From: a bacterium SCSIO 12827
GTDB lineage: Bacteria; Pseudomonadota; Alphaproteobacteria; Rhodospirillales; Casp-alpha2
DNA: 64,000 nt
Direction: 5' to 3'
NCBI GenBank assembly: GCA_024397995.1
Contig: CP073746.1
Span: 1 to 64,000 of the forward strand
Below the pieces are notes generated by a model. It was given only the letters and a program-made list of their open reading frames with translations, ran no database searches and was not told the DNA's origin. The position numbers were made by a program, and so were the translations under genes. This document shows, piece after piece, positions 11,289 through 19,547 of the stretch; position 1 is the stretch's first letter; the number at the start of each line of letters is the position of its first letter.

Positions 11289-12230
11289 TCACAGAACCCC
11301 CTTGAAATAGGCGATGGTTTTCGCCAAGCCGTCCTTCAACTGGATCGTCGGTTGCCAGCCCAGTTTATCCTTGGCGAGCGTGATATCCGGGCAGCGCTGC
11401 ATGGGGTCGTCCTGGGGCAGCGGCATCGTGACGATCTTGGACTTGGCGCCGGTCATCTCGATTACCAGTTCGGCCAATTCCAGGATCGTGAATTCGTTGG
11501 GATTCCCTAAGTTGACCGGCCCGGTCACGGCGTCGGGCGCGTTCATCAGCCGCATCAGCCCGTCGGCCAGATCGTCGACATAGCAGAACGACCGCGTCTG
11601 TCCGCCGTCGCCGTAAAGGGTCAAATCCTCACCTTTAAGCGCCTGAACGATGAAGTTGGACACCACCCGCCCGTCCGACGGATGCATGTTGGGGCCGTAG
11701 GTGTTGAAGATGCGGGCGACCCGAATGTTCAGGCTGTGTTGGCGGTAATAGTCGAAAAACAGGGTTTCGGCGCAGCGCTTGCCCTCGTCATAACAACCGC
11801 GCGGCCCGATGGGGTTGACCCGGCCGCGGTAATCCTCGGTCTGCGGGTGAACTTCGGGATCGCCGTAGACCTCGGATGTCGAGGCCTGCAGGATCTTGGC
11901 GCCGGTGCGCTTGGCCAGGCCCAGCATGTTGATGGCGCCGTGCACGGAAGTCTTGGTCGTCTGCACGGGGTCGTACTGGTAATGCACGGGCGAGGCCGGG
12001 CAGGCCAGGTTGTAGATCTCGTCGACCTCGACATAGAGCGGAAACGTCACGTCGTGGCGCATGACCTCGAAATGGGGGTGATCGAGCAGGCCCAGAATGT
12101 TGTCCTTGGAGCCGGTATAGAAGTTGTCGGCGCAGATTACGCCGGCGCCGGTCTCCAGCAGACGTGCGCAGAGGTGCGAGCCGATAAAGCCCGCCCCGCC
12201 GGTGACGAGGATGGTCTTGCGTAGGGCCAT
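11289..12230 (-). CDS. UDP-glucuronate decarboxylase (UDP-xylose synthase), SDR family
   Basis: This extended short-chain dehydrogenase is predicted to convert UDP-glucuronate to UDP-xylose with bound NAD. The product from ATG 12230 has 313 residues. It shows [10 protein letters not shown] near the N-terminus, [14 protein letters not shown] typical of UXS enzymes, [14 protein letters not shown], the YDEGK active-site Tyr/Lys pair, and [20 protein letters not shown]. The frame stays open to a TTG at 12281 and that extension contains CPKCGK, but ATG 12230 gives the standard Rossmann start. It is probably the first gene of a uxs-gmhA-hldE envelope-sugar operon. HldD-type epimerase is a related alternative but fits less well. 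Confidence 0.9.
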   Translation of the reverse strand: MALRKTILVTGGAGFIGSHLCARLLETGAGVICADNFYTGSKDNILGLLDHPHFEVMRHDVTFPLYVEVDEIYNLACPASPVHYQYDPVQTTKTSVHGAINMLGLAKRTGAKILQASTSEVYGDPEVHPQTEDYRGRVNPIGPRGCYDEGKRCAETLFFDYYRQHSLNIRVARIFNTYGPNMHPSDGRVVSNFIVQALKGEDLTLYGDGGQTRSFCYVDDLADGLMRLMNAPDAVTGPVNLGNPNEFTILELAELVIEMTGAKSKIVTMPLPQDDPMQRCPDITLAKDKLGWQPTIQLKDGLAKTIAYFKGVL

Positions 12231-12553
12231 GAATGGGTCACCCGTTCTGATTTTGCCGCATTTCGGGCAAAAAACCGCCAAATCCGCGATCTATAATGCC
12301 CGCCAAGTATTAAGAAACCGTCGCTTATGACCCTCAAGCGGGGCCGAGGTCAAGGCGCCTGACGCGCGCCGTCGCCGGAGAGCGCTCCGCGCAACCAAGC
12401 GCCGGAAATGAAATGACTTTTTTAACGATTTCACTTTAGCATTGGCGCGACTTGCCGCTTGCGGTGAAATTTCCGGGGCTGGGGGAAGCGTTCCCGGAAC
12501 GACTGTCGATATCGGGGTTCCGTCCTACGGGGCCCGGGGCGAACGGGAGCATC
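12231..12553. other. Divergent intergenic region with TGAAAT-type repeats
   Basis: This 323-base region separates the minus-strand sugar operon from the plus-strand GGDEF/EAL-like pair. No gene was seen. It contains an AT-rich stretch and an inverted repeat TGAAAT (12409-12414) / ATTTCA (12428-12433). A further TGAAAT (12465-12470) lies within the palindrome GAAATTTC (12466-12473). These could be operator sites for one or both transcripts, but no known regulator motif is recognised. Confidence 0.35.
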
Positions 12554-13828
12554 ATGGCCGAGATTCCTTCACCGGATACGCTCGAGGAAAAACTTCTGCT
12601 GGACCGCCTCAACCGGATGGAGGCGGGGGCGCCCGGCTATTACGCCGTGCATCTGCATCTGTCGGAGCTGAAAAGTTCGAACCGCAAGCCGCATTTCATC
12701 CGCTTGGCGGCGCGCAATTTCGACAATCTGACCAATCAGCACGAAGCGACCCTGTTCCAGATGAAGAACGCGGACCAGATCCTTCTGTGCCGCACGGTTC
12801 CCGTGCACGAGGCGGAAAACCCGGTCGAGAAGGTCCGCGCACTGTTTTCCGAAGACCCGCTGACCCATATCGACGAGACGGGCCTGGGTGAGGATCGCCT
12901 GTCGACCTGGTACGACCTGTCGGAGAACGAGGATTTCCGCGCTTTTGTGCGGGTCGTCGGCTCCCTGGTGCTGGAAGCCGAGGAAACCGCCAAACGCGAG
13001 GCCGCCGAGGCGGTGGCGCAACAGAAATCCGTGGGCCAGCCGCTGACGGCGCAGCATCTGACGGCGCTCAGCCAGGTTCTGCCGCGCGTGCCCATCGACG
13101 ACCTGATCCGTGAACAGCTGTGCCTGCACATCGGCGCCAACGGGCCCGAGGGCGTAATCTTCCGCGAACATTTCATTTCCATCGGCGACCTGAAGAAGCG
13201 GGTGGCCCCCGGGGTCAATCTGTTCTCGTCGATCTGGCTGTTCCAGTACCTGACCGAGGGCCTGGACCGGGTCATTCTGGCCAACATGGCCGGGCGCAAC
13301 TTCGAGAAGATGAACGAGCCGATCTCGCTCAACCTGAACATCGGCACCGTGCTGTCGCGGGATTTCCAGAACTTCCACCGTGCGGTCGCCGGGCACGAGG
13401 ACAATGTCATCATCGAAATGCAGGTGATCGACATTTTCTCCGACGTCGATGCCTTCACCATCGCCCGCAACATGCTGCAGCAGAACGGATACCGCGTGCT
13501 GGTTGACGGCATTTCGCCCGTGTCCATGCAGTTCTTCGACCCGGCGATCCTGGGCGCCGACTTCATCAAGGTCGGCTGGGGAACGGAATTCGAGAACGAG
13601 GAAGAAGACGACAGCAAGGTTGAGGACCTGCGCCGCATCATTCGCGACGCCGGCAAGGAATCGATCATCCTGTCCCGCGTCGATTCCGAACAGGCCATCC
13701 AATGGGGCCTCAACCTGGGCATCACCCGGTTCCAGGGCTTCCTCATGGACCGGCTGATCGATACCGTGCGCTCCCAGGGGCGGCGCGCGCGCATTAAGAA
13801 GGAACGGGCGGCGGCGGCGGCGCGCTGA
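12554..13828 (+). CDS. Degenerate GGDEF/EAL-like protein, first of a tandem pair
   Basis: This is a 424-residue cytosolic protein with no membrane segment. Residues about 10-105 resemble a worn GGDEF fold (KNADQILLCR where the GGDEF turn would lie, then ENPVEKVRALF). A helical linker (about 130-180) is followed by an EAL-like C-terminal half. There LNLNIG (259-264), IIEM (286-289), LVDGIS (316-321), DFIKVGW (336-342) and FQGFLM (393-398) align with the Asn, Glu, Asp, Lys and QG landmarks of EAL phosphodiesterases. The EAL motif itself and the DDFG(T/S)G loop are missing. A nucleotide-binding or scaffold role is more likely than catalysis, but this is inference. ATG 12554 follows GGGAG. The extension to 12452 has no support. 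Confidence 0.75.
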   Translation: MAEIPSPDTLEEKLLLDRLNRMEAGAPGYYAVHLHLSELKSSNRKPHFIRLAARNFDNLTNQHEATLFQMKNADQILLCRTVPVHEAENPVEKVRALFSEDPLTHIDETGLGEDRLSTWYDLSENEDFRAFVRVVGSLVLEAEETAKREAAEAVAQQKSVGQPLTAQHLTALSQVLPRVPIDDLIREQLCLHIGANGPEGVIFREHFISIGDLKKRVAPGVNLFSSIWLFQYLTEGLDRVILANMAGRNFEKMNEPISLNLNIGTVLSRDFQNFHRAVAGHEDNVIIEMQVIDIFSDVDAFTIARNMLQQNGYRVLVDGISPVSMQFFDPAILGADFIKVGWGTEFENEEEDDSKVEDLRRIIRDAGKESIILSRVDSEQAIQWGLNLGITRFQGFLMDRLIDTVRSQGRRARIKKERAAAAAR

Positions 13829-13874
13829 GGCGCGCGCACCGGCACCCGGCAACGAAACAGGAAACGGCGGAAAC

Positions 13875-15182
13875 ATGGCGACGGCGCCCGACGCACAGAA
13901 AGCAATCCCCAGCCAGGAAAACCTGCTGCTGGACTATGTGCGCCGCCTGGAAAAGCACCGGGGCGGACGTCAGGTCGTGCATGTCCATCTGTCGCAGTTG
14001 CGCCCGTTCAACCGGCGCGAACAGCACATCCGGGCCGCGACCTCCAGCTTCGATCCCCTGATTTCGACCACCATGGGCCAATTGTTCGCGCTGCGCAGCG
14101 CGGATCTGATCTTCGCCTTCAAGGCCGAAGCCCGGCCCCAGGTCGAAACCGTGGTCCAGAAGGTGCGCTTCCTGTTTTCCGACGACCCCCTGATCGCCGA
14201 GGCCTCGACCCACGAAAAGCCCTTCGCGACCTGGTACGACGCGGTCAACGATTACGACGACATCCTGCGTCTGGCCCGTGAACTGGCCGAGGAAGAGGAA
14301 GTGCGCCTGACCAAGGTGCGCTCGCGCATGGATGCGCGCTCGTCGCTGCGTGCCAAGCAGGAACAGGGTGAGCCCCTGACGCCCGACATTCTGGCCCGGG
14401 TCGAAGATGCACTCGGCCGCGCCGATCTGTCGAACTACGTGCGCCGTCAGTTCGTCTGCAAGGTCGACAGCAAGCTGATTCCCGAACAGGAATTTTCAGA
14501 GCTGTTCATCTCCATCAACGATTTGCGCGAAACCCTGATGCCGGGGGTCAACCTGACCTCCAACCGCTGGCTGTTCTATCATCTGACGGAAACCCTGGAT
14601 AAGCGCATGCTGTCCATGCTGTCGAAGACCGACGCCATCACCATCACCGGCGAGATTTCCATCAACGCCAATGTGAAGACCCTGCTATCGGATGAATTCC
14701 AGATCTTCGACGACAATGTCTCGGCCTCGCGCCGGGGGGCGATGGTGATCGAGCTGCAGAAGGAAGACATCTTCTCCGACCTGCCGGCCTTCCTGATCGC
14801 CCGTGAATATGTGCAGGAACGGGGGTATCGGGTGCTGCTCGACGGCCTGACCATGCAGACCATGTTCCTGGTCGACCGGGAAAAACTGGGCTGCGATCAC
14901 GCCAAACTGATCTGGACCCCGGCCCTCGCCGATTCCAGCGACGACGTCAAGGAACGGCTGCGTCAGATCGCGGCATCGGGCGGCGGCGGGCGGATGATCA
15001 TGTGCCGCTGCGACACCCGTGAATCCGTCGAATTCGGCCGCTCCGTCGGCATCGACCGGTTCCAGGGCCGGTTTATCGAAGGCCTGATCGCCGAGGATGG
15101 CCGGCGCCGCGACCTGCTCAAGCTGAAGCACCGCATTCAACGTGGCACGGCCGGCGACGACGAGGAAGAAATGATCGAATAG
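13875..15182 (+). CDS. Degenerate GGDEF/EAL-like protein, second of a tandem pair
   Basis: This 435-residue product is a clear paralogue of the gene just upstream, with shared blocks in the same order. They are LLLDYVRRLEKH, VVHVHLSQLRPFNRR, VVQKVRFLFSDDPL, FISINDLRETLMPGVNL, SINANVKTLLSDEF, MVIELQKEDIFSDLPAF, GYRVLLDGL and DRFQGRFIEGLI. As in its partner, no GGDEF, EAL or DDFG signature remains, while Asn, Glu, Asp and QG landmarks of the EAL fold do. The gap between the two genes is 46 bases, so they are probably co-transcribed and their products may work together. The C-terminus is rich in charged residues (DDEEEMIE). It converges with cobT. Confidence 0.75.
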   Translation: MATAPDAQKAIPSQENLLLDYVRRLEKHRGGRQVVHVHLSQLRPFNRREQHIRAATSSFDPLISTTMGQLFALRSADLIFAFKAEARPQVETVVQKVRFLFSDDPLIAEASTHEKPFATWYDAVNDYDDILRLARELAEEEEVRLTKVRSRMDARSSLRAKQEQGEPLTPDILARVEDALGRADLSNYVRRQFVCKVDSKLIPEQEFSELFISINDLRETLMPGVNLTSNRWLFYHLTETLDKRMLSMLSKTDAITITGEISINANVKTLLSDEFQIFDDNVSASRRGAMVIELQKEDIFSDLPAFLIAREYVQERGYRVLLDGLTMQTMFLVDREKLGCDHAKLIWTPALADSSDDVKERLRQIAASGGGGRMIMCRCDTRESVEFGRSVGIDRFQGRFIEGLIAEDGRRRDLLKLKHRIQRGTAGDDEEEMIE

Positions 15183-15199
15183 TCGGGCGCGCCCCGAAT

Positions 15200-16216
15200 C
15201 TATTCCTTGCCGCTGACGCCCGCACTTTCGAAGGTCGCCATGCCCCGATGACAGGCCAGGGCGGCCTGTACCAGGCCGACCGCCAAAACCGCCCCCGACG
15301 CCTCGCCGAGCCGCATGTTTAATTGCAGCAGCGGCGCCATGCCGAGTTTCGCGAGAAGCCGCGCGTGGCCCGGCTCCGCCGACAGATGCGCCGCCCGGCA
15401 ATGGTCGAGGGCTCCCGGCTGCCGGACCTGAAGACAGGCCGCCGCCCCCCCTGCGACGAAACCGTCAAGCAGTACGGGCAGGCCCAGATGGCGGGCCTTG
15501 GCCACGGCGCCGGCCATGGCCGCCAGCTCCCGCCCGCCCAGGGCGCGCAAAACCTCCAATCCATCCGTGGGGTCGATCCCGTTGACCGCGACGGCGCGTG
15601 TGATGGCGTCCGCCTTGGCCGACACACCCGCCGAGGGCAGGCCGGTGCCCGGTCCGGCCCAATCCGTCCCCGCGCCGCCGAACAGGCCTAAGCAGACGGC
15701 GGCGGCGGCGGTGGTGTTGGCGATGCCCATTTCACCGATACACAAAAGGTCTGCCCGGTCATCGACGGCCTCCGTCCCGGCCTGGAAGGCGGCGGAGAAT
15801 TCATCCGCCGACATGGCCGGGCCTTGCGTGATATCGCCGGTGGGGGTGTCCAGATCGAGGGGGATGACGGCAAGGTCCACGCCGAACGTGCGGCATAACT
15901 GGTTCACGGCCGCCCCTCCGGCCTGGAAGTTGGCGACCATCTGGGCCGTGACCTCGGGCGGATAGGCGGACACGCCCTGGGCTGCGACGCCGTGATTACC
16001 GGCGAACACCAGGGTCTGGACCCGGTCGGCGCGGGGTTCGGCGCGGCCCTGCCATCCGGCCAGCCATTCGGTGATTTCCTCCAGCCGGCCCAGCGATCCG
16101 GCGGGCTTGGTCAGAACCGCGTCGCGTGCCCGCACGGCGGCCTGGGCATCGGTGTCCGGCCCGGGCAGGTCGGTCAGAAAGGTGGCGGGATCGGGTGGGG
16201 GGGCGATTTGCGGCAC
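15200..16216 (-). CDS. cobT: Nicotinate-nucleotide-dimethylbenzimidazole phosphoribosyltransferase
   Basis: CobT makes alpha-ribazole 5'-phosphate, the activated lower ligand of cobalamin. The GTG at 16216 gives 338 residues starting VPQIAPPPDPATF, normal for the family, and it is preceded upstream by AAGGA. The frame is open far beyond this (to 17089), but that part lies antisense to cobS and is not CobT-like. Landmarks are KPAGSLGRLEEI, VFAGNHGV, GEMGIANTT, DGFVAGGAA and the C-terminal LNMRLGEASGA with its catalytic Glu. It is divergent from cobS with a gap of about 117 bases in which I saw no B12 box. Confidence 0.94.
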   Translation of the reverse strand: MPQIAPPPDPATFLTDLPGPDTDAQAAVRARDAVLTKPAGSLGRLEEITEWLAGWQGRAEPRADRVQTLVFAGNHGVAAQGVSAYPPEVTAQMVANFQAGGAAVNQLCRTFGVDLAVIPLDLDTPTGDITQGPAMSADEFSAAFQAGTEAVDDRADLLCIGEMGIANTTAAAAVCLGLFGGAGTDWAGPGTGLPSAGVSAKADAITRAVAVNGIDPTDGLEVLRALGGRELAAMAGAVAKARHLGLPVLLDGFVAGGAAACLQVRQPGALDHCRAAHLSAEPGHARLLAKLGMAPLLQLNMRLGEASGAVLAVGLVQAALACHRGMATFESAGVSGKE

Positions 16217-16333
16217 GAGGTCTTGTTTCCTTTTCCGGGGTCGGTCACATATAACCCAATCGGCCGCGCCGGTGACGGGAATTTCCCGAAACGGCCCTTT
16301 GCGCGGCCCGTTGATCCGATAAGGAGTTGCCCC

Positions 16334-17146
16334 TTGGCGACGGACGATCCCGCATCCGATCCCGATCCGGCCCCTGCCGCCCCATGGCGGCCGTGGGATG
16401 ACGCGCTGTTGGCCATCGCCTTCCTTTCGCGCCTTCCGGTGCCCGCACGCCATGACGGCGGGGCGGGGGCCCTTGGCCGGGCCGCCTGGGCCTTTCCCTT
16501 GGCGGGGGTCGTGGTCGGCGGCTGCGGGGCCGGGATAATCCTGGCGACGGCGGGATCGGGCCTGCATCCGCTGGCCTCGGCCCTGCTGGCGCTGGCCGTC
16601 ATGGCCGTCCTGACGGGGGCGCTGCACGAAGACGGATTGGCCGATTTCGCCGACGGGCTCGGCGTCGCGGGCCGCGACCGGCGGCTCGACGTGATGCGCG
16701 ATTCCCGCATCGGCACTTTCGGCGTTTTGGCCCTGGTGTTCGCGACGGGGCTGAAGGCGACGGCCCTGGCGTCCCTCGCCGGGCCGGGCGCGGCGGCTTT
16801 GGTGCTGGTCGCGGCGGGGGCTTTGTCCCGCGCGGCCCTGGTGCCGACGATGATCGTCCTGGCCCCGGCGCGGGCCGACGGGCTGGCCAAGGATGCCGGC
16901 CGGCCGCCCACCTGGGCGGCGGGGCTGGCCCTGGTTCTGGGGTTTGCGGCCCTGGCCCCGCTCCTGCCCATCCTGGGCCCCGGGGTCGGCACCTTGGCGG
17001 CGGCGGGCCTGGCGGCGGGGCTGTTCGCCTGCTGGGCCATGCATGCGGCGGTCGGCGGCCATACGGGGGATACCCTGGGCGCGCAGCAACAGATTGTGGA
17101 AATCGCCGTCTATCTGGCGGCCGCGACCGTGGAGATCAGCCTGTGA
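16334..17146 (+). CDS. cobS: Adenosylcobinamide-GDP ribazoletransferase (cobalamin synthase)
   Basis: CobS is the integral membrane enzyme that joins adenosylcobinamide-GDP to alpha-ribazole or its phosphate. A TTG start at 16334 is chosen because AAGGAG lies seven bases upstream (16321-16326) and it gives the family-type N-terminus; this yields 270 residues. AFLSRLPVP, HEDGLADFADGLG and RDRRLDVMRDSRIGTFG are characteristic. Several Ala/Leu/Val-rich membrane segments follow, and GGHTGDTLGAQQQ lies near the C-terminus. The stop overlaps the GTG of the next gene, so cobS and cobC are coupled. Confidence 0.94.
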   Translation: MATDDPASDPDPAPAAPWRPWDDALLAIAFLSRLPVPARHDGGAGALGRAAWAFPLAGVVVGGCGAGIILATAGSGLHPLASALLALAVMAVLTGALHEDGLADFADGLGVAGRDRRLDVMRDSRIGTFGVLALVFATGLKATALASLAGPGAAALVLVAAGALSRAALVPTMIVLAPARADGLAKDAGRPPTWAAGLALVLGFAALAPLLPILGPGVGTLAAAGLAAGLFACWAMHAAVGGHTGDTLGAQQQIVEIAVYLAAATVEISL

Positions 17147-17817
17147 CCAAAAAACCCGATATTCCCGTGACCCGCTGGTGGTGGGTGCGCCACGCCCCCG
17201 TGCCTTCCGTGGTCGGCACCATTTATGGCGGCAACGATGTGCCTTGCGACGTGTCCGATCGGGACAGTTTCCGCCATTTGGCCGGCGCCCTGCCCGCCGA
17301 TGCGGTCTGGCTGACCAGTCACCTCACGCGCACCCATAAGACGGCCCAGGCGATCCGCGAGGAAGGCCTGGAATTCCCCGCCCCCATCGCCGAGGAACAC
17401 CTGGGCGAACAGTCCTTCGGCGACTGGCAGGGATCGACCTGGGACGAGATGGAAGCCCGCGATCCCGACACCTTCCGCAAGTTCTGGGAAACGCCCGCCC
17501 GTTCCCGCCCGCCCGGCGGCGAGAGCTTCGCCGACCAGATCGCCCGCGTGTCCGGGGTGATCGAGCGCTACACCGCCGACCACGCGGGCCGGGACATCGT
17601 CGCCGTCACCCATGGTGGCACCATCCGCGCCGCCATGGCCCATTCGCTCGGCCTGACGCCGGAAGGGGCCATGTCCTTTTCCATCTCGACCCTGTCGGTG
17701 ACCTGTCTGGAACATGTCCAGGGCGGGCTGCTGCGCGGGCGCGGCGGGGCCTGGCGGATCGTGCGGGTCAACGCCCCGCCCCATGCGGTCATGCCGCTCG
17801 TCAAAGGGGGGCATTGA
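17143..17817 (+). CDS. cobC: Histidine phosphatase, probable alpha-ribazole phosphatase
   Basis: This is a phosphoglycerate-mutase-type histidine phosphatase of 224 residues. The catalytic motif appears as WWWVRHAPV (RHA in place of RHG, common in CobC), and the second histidine is in AVTHGGTIRAA. LGEQSFGDWQG fits the acidic-residue region. CobC removes the 5'-phosphate of alpha-ribazole phosphate or of adenosylcobalamin phosphate. The role is inferred from the position between cobS (four-base overlap) and cobU. The stop codon forms the start of a dispersed palindromic element. Confidence 0.88.
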   Translation: MTKKPDIPVTRWWWVRHAPVPSVVGTIYGGNDVPCDVSDRDSFRHLAGALPADAVWLTSHLTRTHKTAQAIREEGLEFPAPIAEEHLGEQSFGDWQGSTWDEMEARDPDTFRKFWETPARSRPPGGESFADQIARVSGVIERYTADHAGRDIVAVTHGGTIRAAMAHSLGLTPEGAMSFSISTLSVTCLEHVQGGLLRGRGGAWRIVRVNAPPHAVMPLVKGGH

Positions 17818-17866
17818 CGCAAATTCCGAGCGTGCCGAATTCAGGCACGCGACGACGATTTGCGCG
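17815..17866 (+). repeat. Dispersed palindromic element, copy 1
   Basis: The outer arms are CGCAAAT (17818-17824) and ATTTGCG (17858-17864). The inner arms are GCGTGCC (17830-17836) and GGCACGC (17844-17850). An asymmetric internal loop, TCCGA on one side and GACGACG on the other, separates them. It begins at the TGA of the upstream gene and ends about 20 bases before cobU. A second copy is at 27395-27444. Its inner stem differs at two pairs but remains fully complementary, which argues for selection on structure. No T-run follows. Confidence 0.75.
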
Positions 17867-17887
17867 GAACAAACACATGGAAATCCG

Positions 17888-18421
17888 ATGAATGAATTTC
17901 TTCCTCCCGTCACCCTGATCCTGGGCGGCCAGCGTTCGGGCAAAAGCCGACTTGCCGAAACCCTGATCGAGGACGCGGCCGGCGGCGGGCTCTACCTGGC
18001 CACGGCCGAGGCCCGGGACGGCGAGATGACTGAGCGCATCGCCACTCATCAGGCCCGCCGGGGCCCCGATTGGGAAACCATCGAGGAGCCCTTGGATATT
18101 CTCGAACAGATTCGCGAGCACGCATCCACTGACCGCCCGGTGCTGGTCGATTGCGTAACCCTTTGGCTGTCCAATCTGATGGCCGCCGGGCGTGATCCCG
18201 CGGCCGAGGTCGAAGCTCTGGCCCAAGGGCTTGCGGGCCTCGCCGGTCCCGTGGTTCTGGTGTCCAACGAGGTCGGCCTTGGTGTTATTCCGGCTAACGC
18301 TCTGGCCCGATCCTTCGCCGACGCGGCGGGGCTGGCCAATCAACGGCTGGCCGCCTGCGCCGACCGTGTGGTATTCACGGCGGCCGGCCTGCCCCTCGTG
18401 CTCAAGGGTCGTCCACTTTAA
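17888..18421 (+). CDS. cobU: Adenosylcobinamide kinase / adenosylcobinamide-phosphate guanylyltransferase
   Basis: CobU (CobP) phosphorylates adenosylcobinamide and transfers GMP to it, making the GDP-activated substrate of CobS. The ATG at 17888 gives 177 residues with the P-loop GGQRSGKS near the N-terminus, then LATAEARDGEM, VDCVTLWLSNLM and VSNEVGLGVIP, all family signatures. The frame is open upstream of 17888, but that part overlaps cobC and the palindrome. It belongs to the cobS-cobC-cobU-cobW run. Confidence 0.95.
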   Translation: MNEFLPPVTLILGGQRSGKSRLAETLIEDAAGGGLYLATAEARDGEMTERIATHQARRGPDWETIEEPLDILEQIREHASTDRPVLVDCVTLWLSNLMAAGRDPAAEVEALAQGLAGLAGPVVLVSNEVGLGVIPANALARSFADAAGLANQRLAACADRVVFTAAGLPLVLKGRPL

Positions 18422-18449
18422 TTCACGTCAGACAAGGTTCCCTGCATTC

Positions 18450-19472
18450 ATGAAAATCCCCGCGACCGTGATCACCGGCTTCCTCGGCGCCGGCAAGACG
18501 ACCCTGATCCGCCATCTGCTGCAGAACGCGGGCGGGCGGCGTATTGCCCTGGTGATCAACGAATTCGGGGACCTGGGGGTGGATCGCGAGGTCATAAACG
18601 GCTGCGCCATCGAAGGCTGCGCCGAGGACGACGTGGTCGAGCTGGCCAACGGCTGCATCTGCTGCACCGTCGCCGATGATTTCCTGCCGACCATGGAAAT
18701 GCTGCTCGATCGCCCGAATCCGCCAGATCATATCGTTATCGAAACATCTGGCCTGGCCCTGCCCAAACCCCTGGTCAAGGCCTTCACCTGGCCGGAAATC
18801 CGCGCCCGGGTCACCGTCGACGGCGTGATCGCCGTGGTTGACGCCCCCGCCGTAGCGGCGGGCCGCTTCGCCCATGATCCGGGCGCCGTCGCGGCCCAGC
18901 GCGAAGACGACGACAATCTGGACCATCATTCGCCCTTGGAAGAAGTGTTCGAGGACCAACTGCTGTCCGCCGACATGGTGCTGCTGAACAAGGCCGACCT
19001 GACCGATGCGGCGGGCTTGGCCGCCGCGCGCGCCGTCGTCGAGGCCGAACTGCCGCGCCAGGTGAAGATCGTCGAAACCCGCCACGGACAGATCGACGCC
19101 AACGTGCTGCTGGGCATCAAGGCCGGGGCCGAGGATGATCTCGACGCCCGCCCATCCCATCACGAAGGCGAGGATGACCACGATCACGACGATTTCGACA
19201 GCTTCGAGGTCCGGATCGCCGGATCGGCTGATCCGGACGCCCTGAAATCCCGCATCGAGGCCGCCGCCCGTGACCACGGAATCCTGCGCGTGAAGGGCTT
19301 CGTCCATGTCGCGGGCAAGCCGCGCCGCCATGTCATCCAGGGCGTGGGATCGCGGGTCGACGGCTATTACGACCGGCCCTGGGCCGAGGGCGAGGTGGCG
19401 GAAACCCGCTTGGTCGTCATCGGTCTGCAGGGCCTGGACAGGGATGCGGTGACCCGCGCCCTTCAAGGGTAG
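18450..19472 (+). CDS. cobW: CobW-type metal-chaperone GTPase
   Basis: This is a G3E-family GTPase of 340 residues. Walker A GFLGAGKTT is at 10-18, and the metal-binding CxCC motif is NGCICC with C69, C71 and C72. NKADLTD serves as the NKxD guanine-specificity motif. A histidine/aspartate-rich insert (HHEGEDDHDHDD) precedes the C-terminal CobW domain. CobW is thought to supply cobalt for CobN-dependent insertion; related proteins handle zinc. The placement between cobU and cobN favours the cobalt role. ATG 18450 gives the canonical MKIPATVITGF start, and no Zur-like site was seen in the 28-base gap. Confidence 0.94.
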   Translation: MKIPATVITGFLGAGKTTLIRHLLQNAGGRRIALVINEFGDLGVDREVINGCAIEGCAEDDVVELANGCICCTVADDFLPTMEMLLDRPNPPDHIVIETSGLALPKPLVKAFTWPEIRARVTVDGVIAVVDAPAVAAGRFAHDPGAVAAQREDDDNLDHHSPLEEVFEDQLLSADMVLLNKADLTDAAGLAAARAVVEAELPRQVKIVETRHGQIDANVLLGIKAGAEDDLDARPSHHEGEDDHDHDDFDSFEVRIAGSADPDALKSRIEAAARDHGILRVKGFVHVAGKPRRHVIQGVGSRVDGYYDRPWAEGEVAETRLVVIGLQGLDRDAVTRALQG

Positions 19473-19483
19473 CGGTTCCGGGG

Positions 19484-19512
19484 TTAGGTTCGCCCCCCGC
19501 CTCTCCTATATA
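19484..19512 (+). promoter_or_regulatory. Possible promoter before cobN
   Basis: TATATA (19507-19512, overlapping TATAAA) lies 17 bases after the weak -35-like TTAGGT (19484-19489), about 35 bases ahead of the cobN start. This suggests that cobN can be transcribed separately from cobW. No B12-box-like sequence is present. Confidence 0.3.
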
Positions 19513-19547
19513 AAAGACCGCAGCGTCCTGAACAGCGGAGCCTGATC

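Noticed and set aside
12231-12281. N-terminal extension of the UDP-glucuronate decarboxylase containing CPKCGK
   Set aside because: Only one Cys pair is present, and the start would be TTG. The family normally begins right before the Rossmann strand at ATG 12230.
15992-16333. N-terminal extension of cobS to 15992
   Set aside because: It runs across the cobT start and is Gly/Arg-rich. TTG 16334 has a perfectly spaced AAGGAG.
16217-17089. Long N-terminal extension of cobT
   Set aside because: The extension is Arg/Gly/Gln-rich, lies antisense to cobS and has no relation to CobT. GTG 16216 has a good upstream site.
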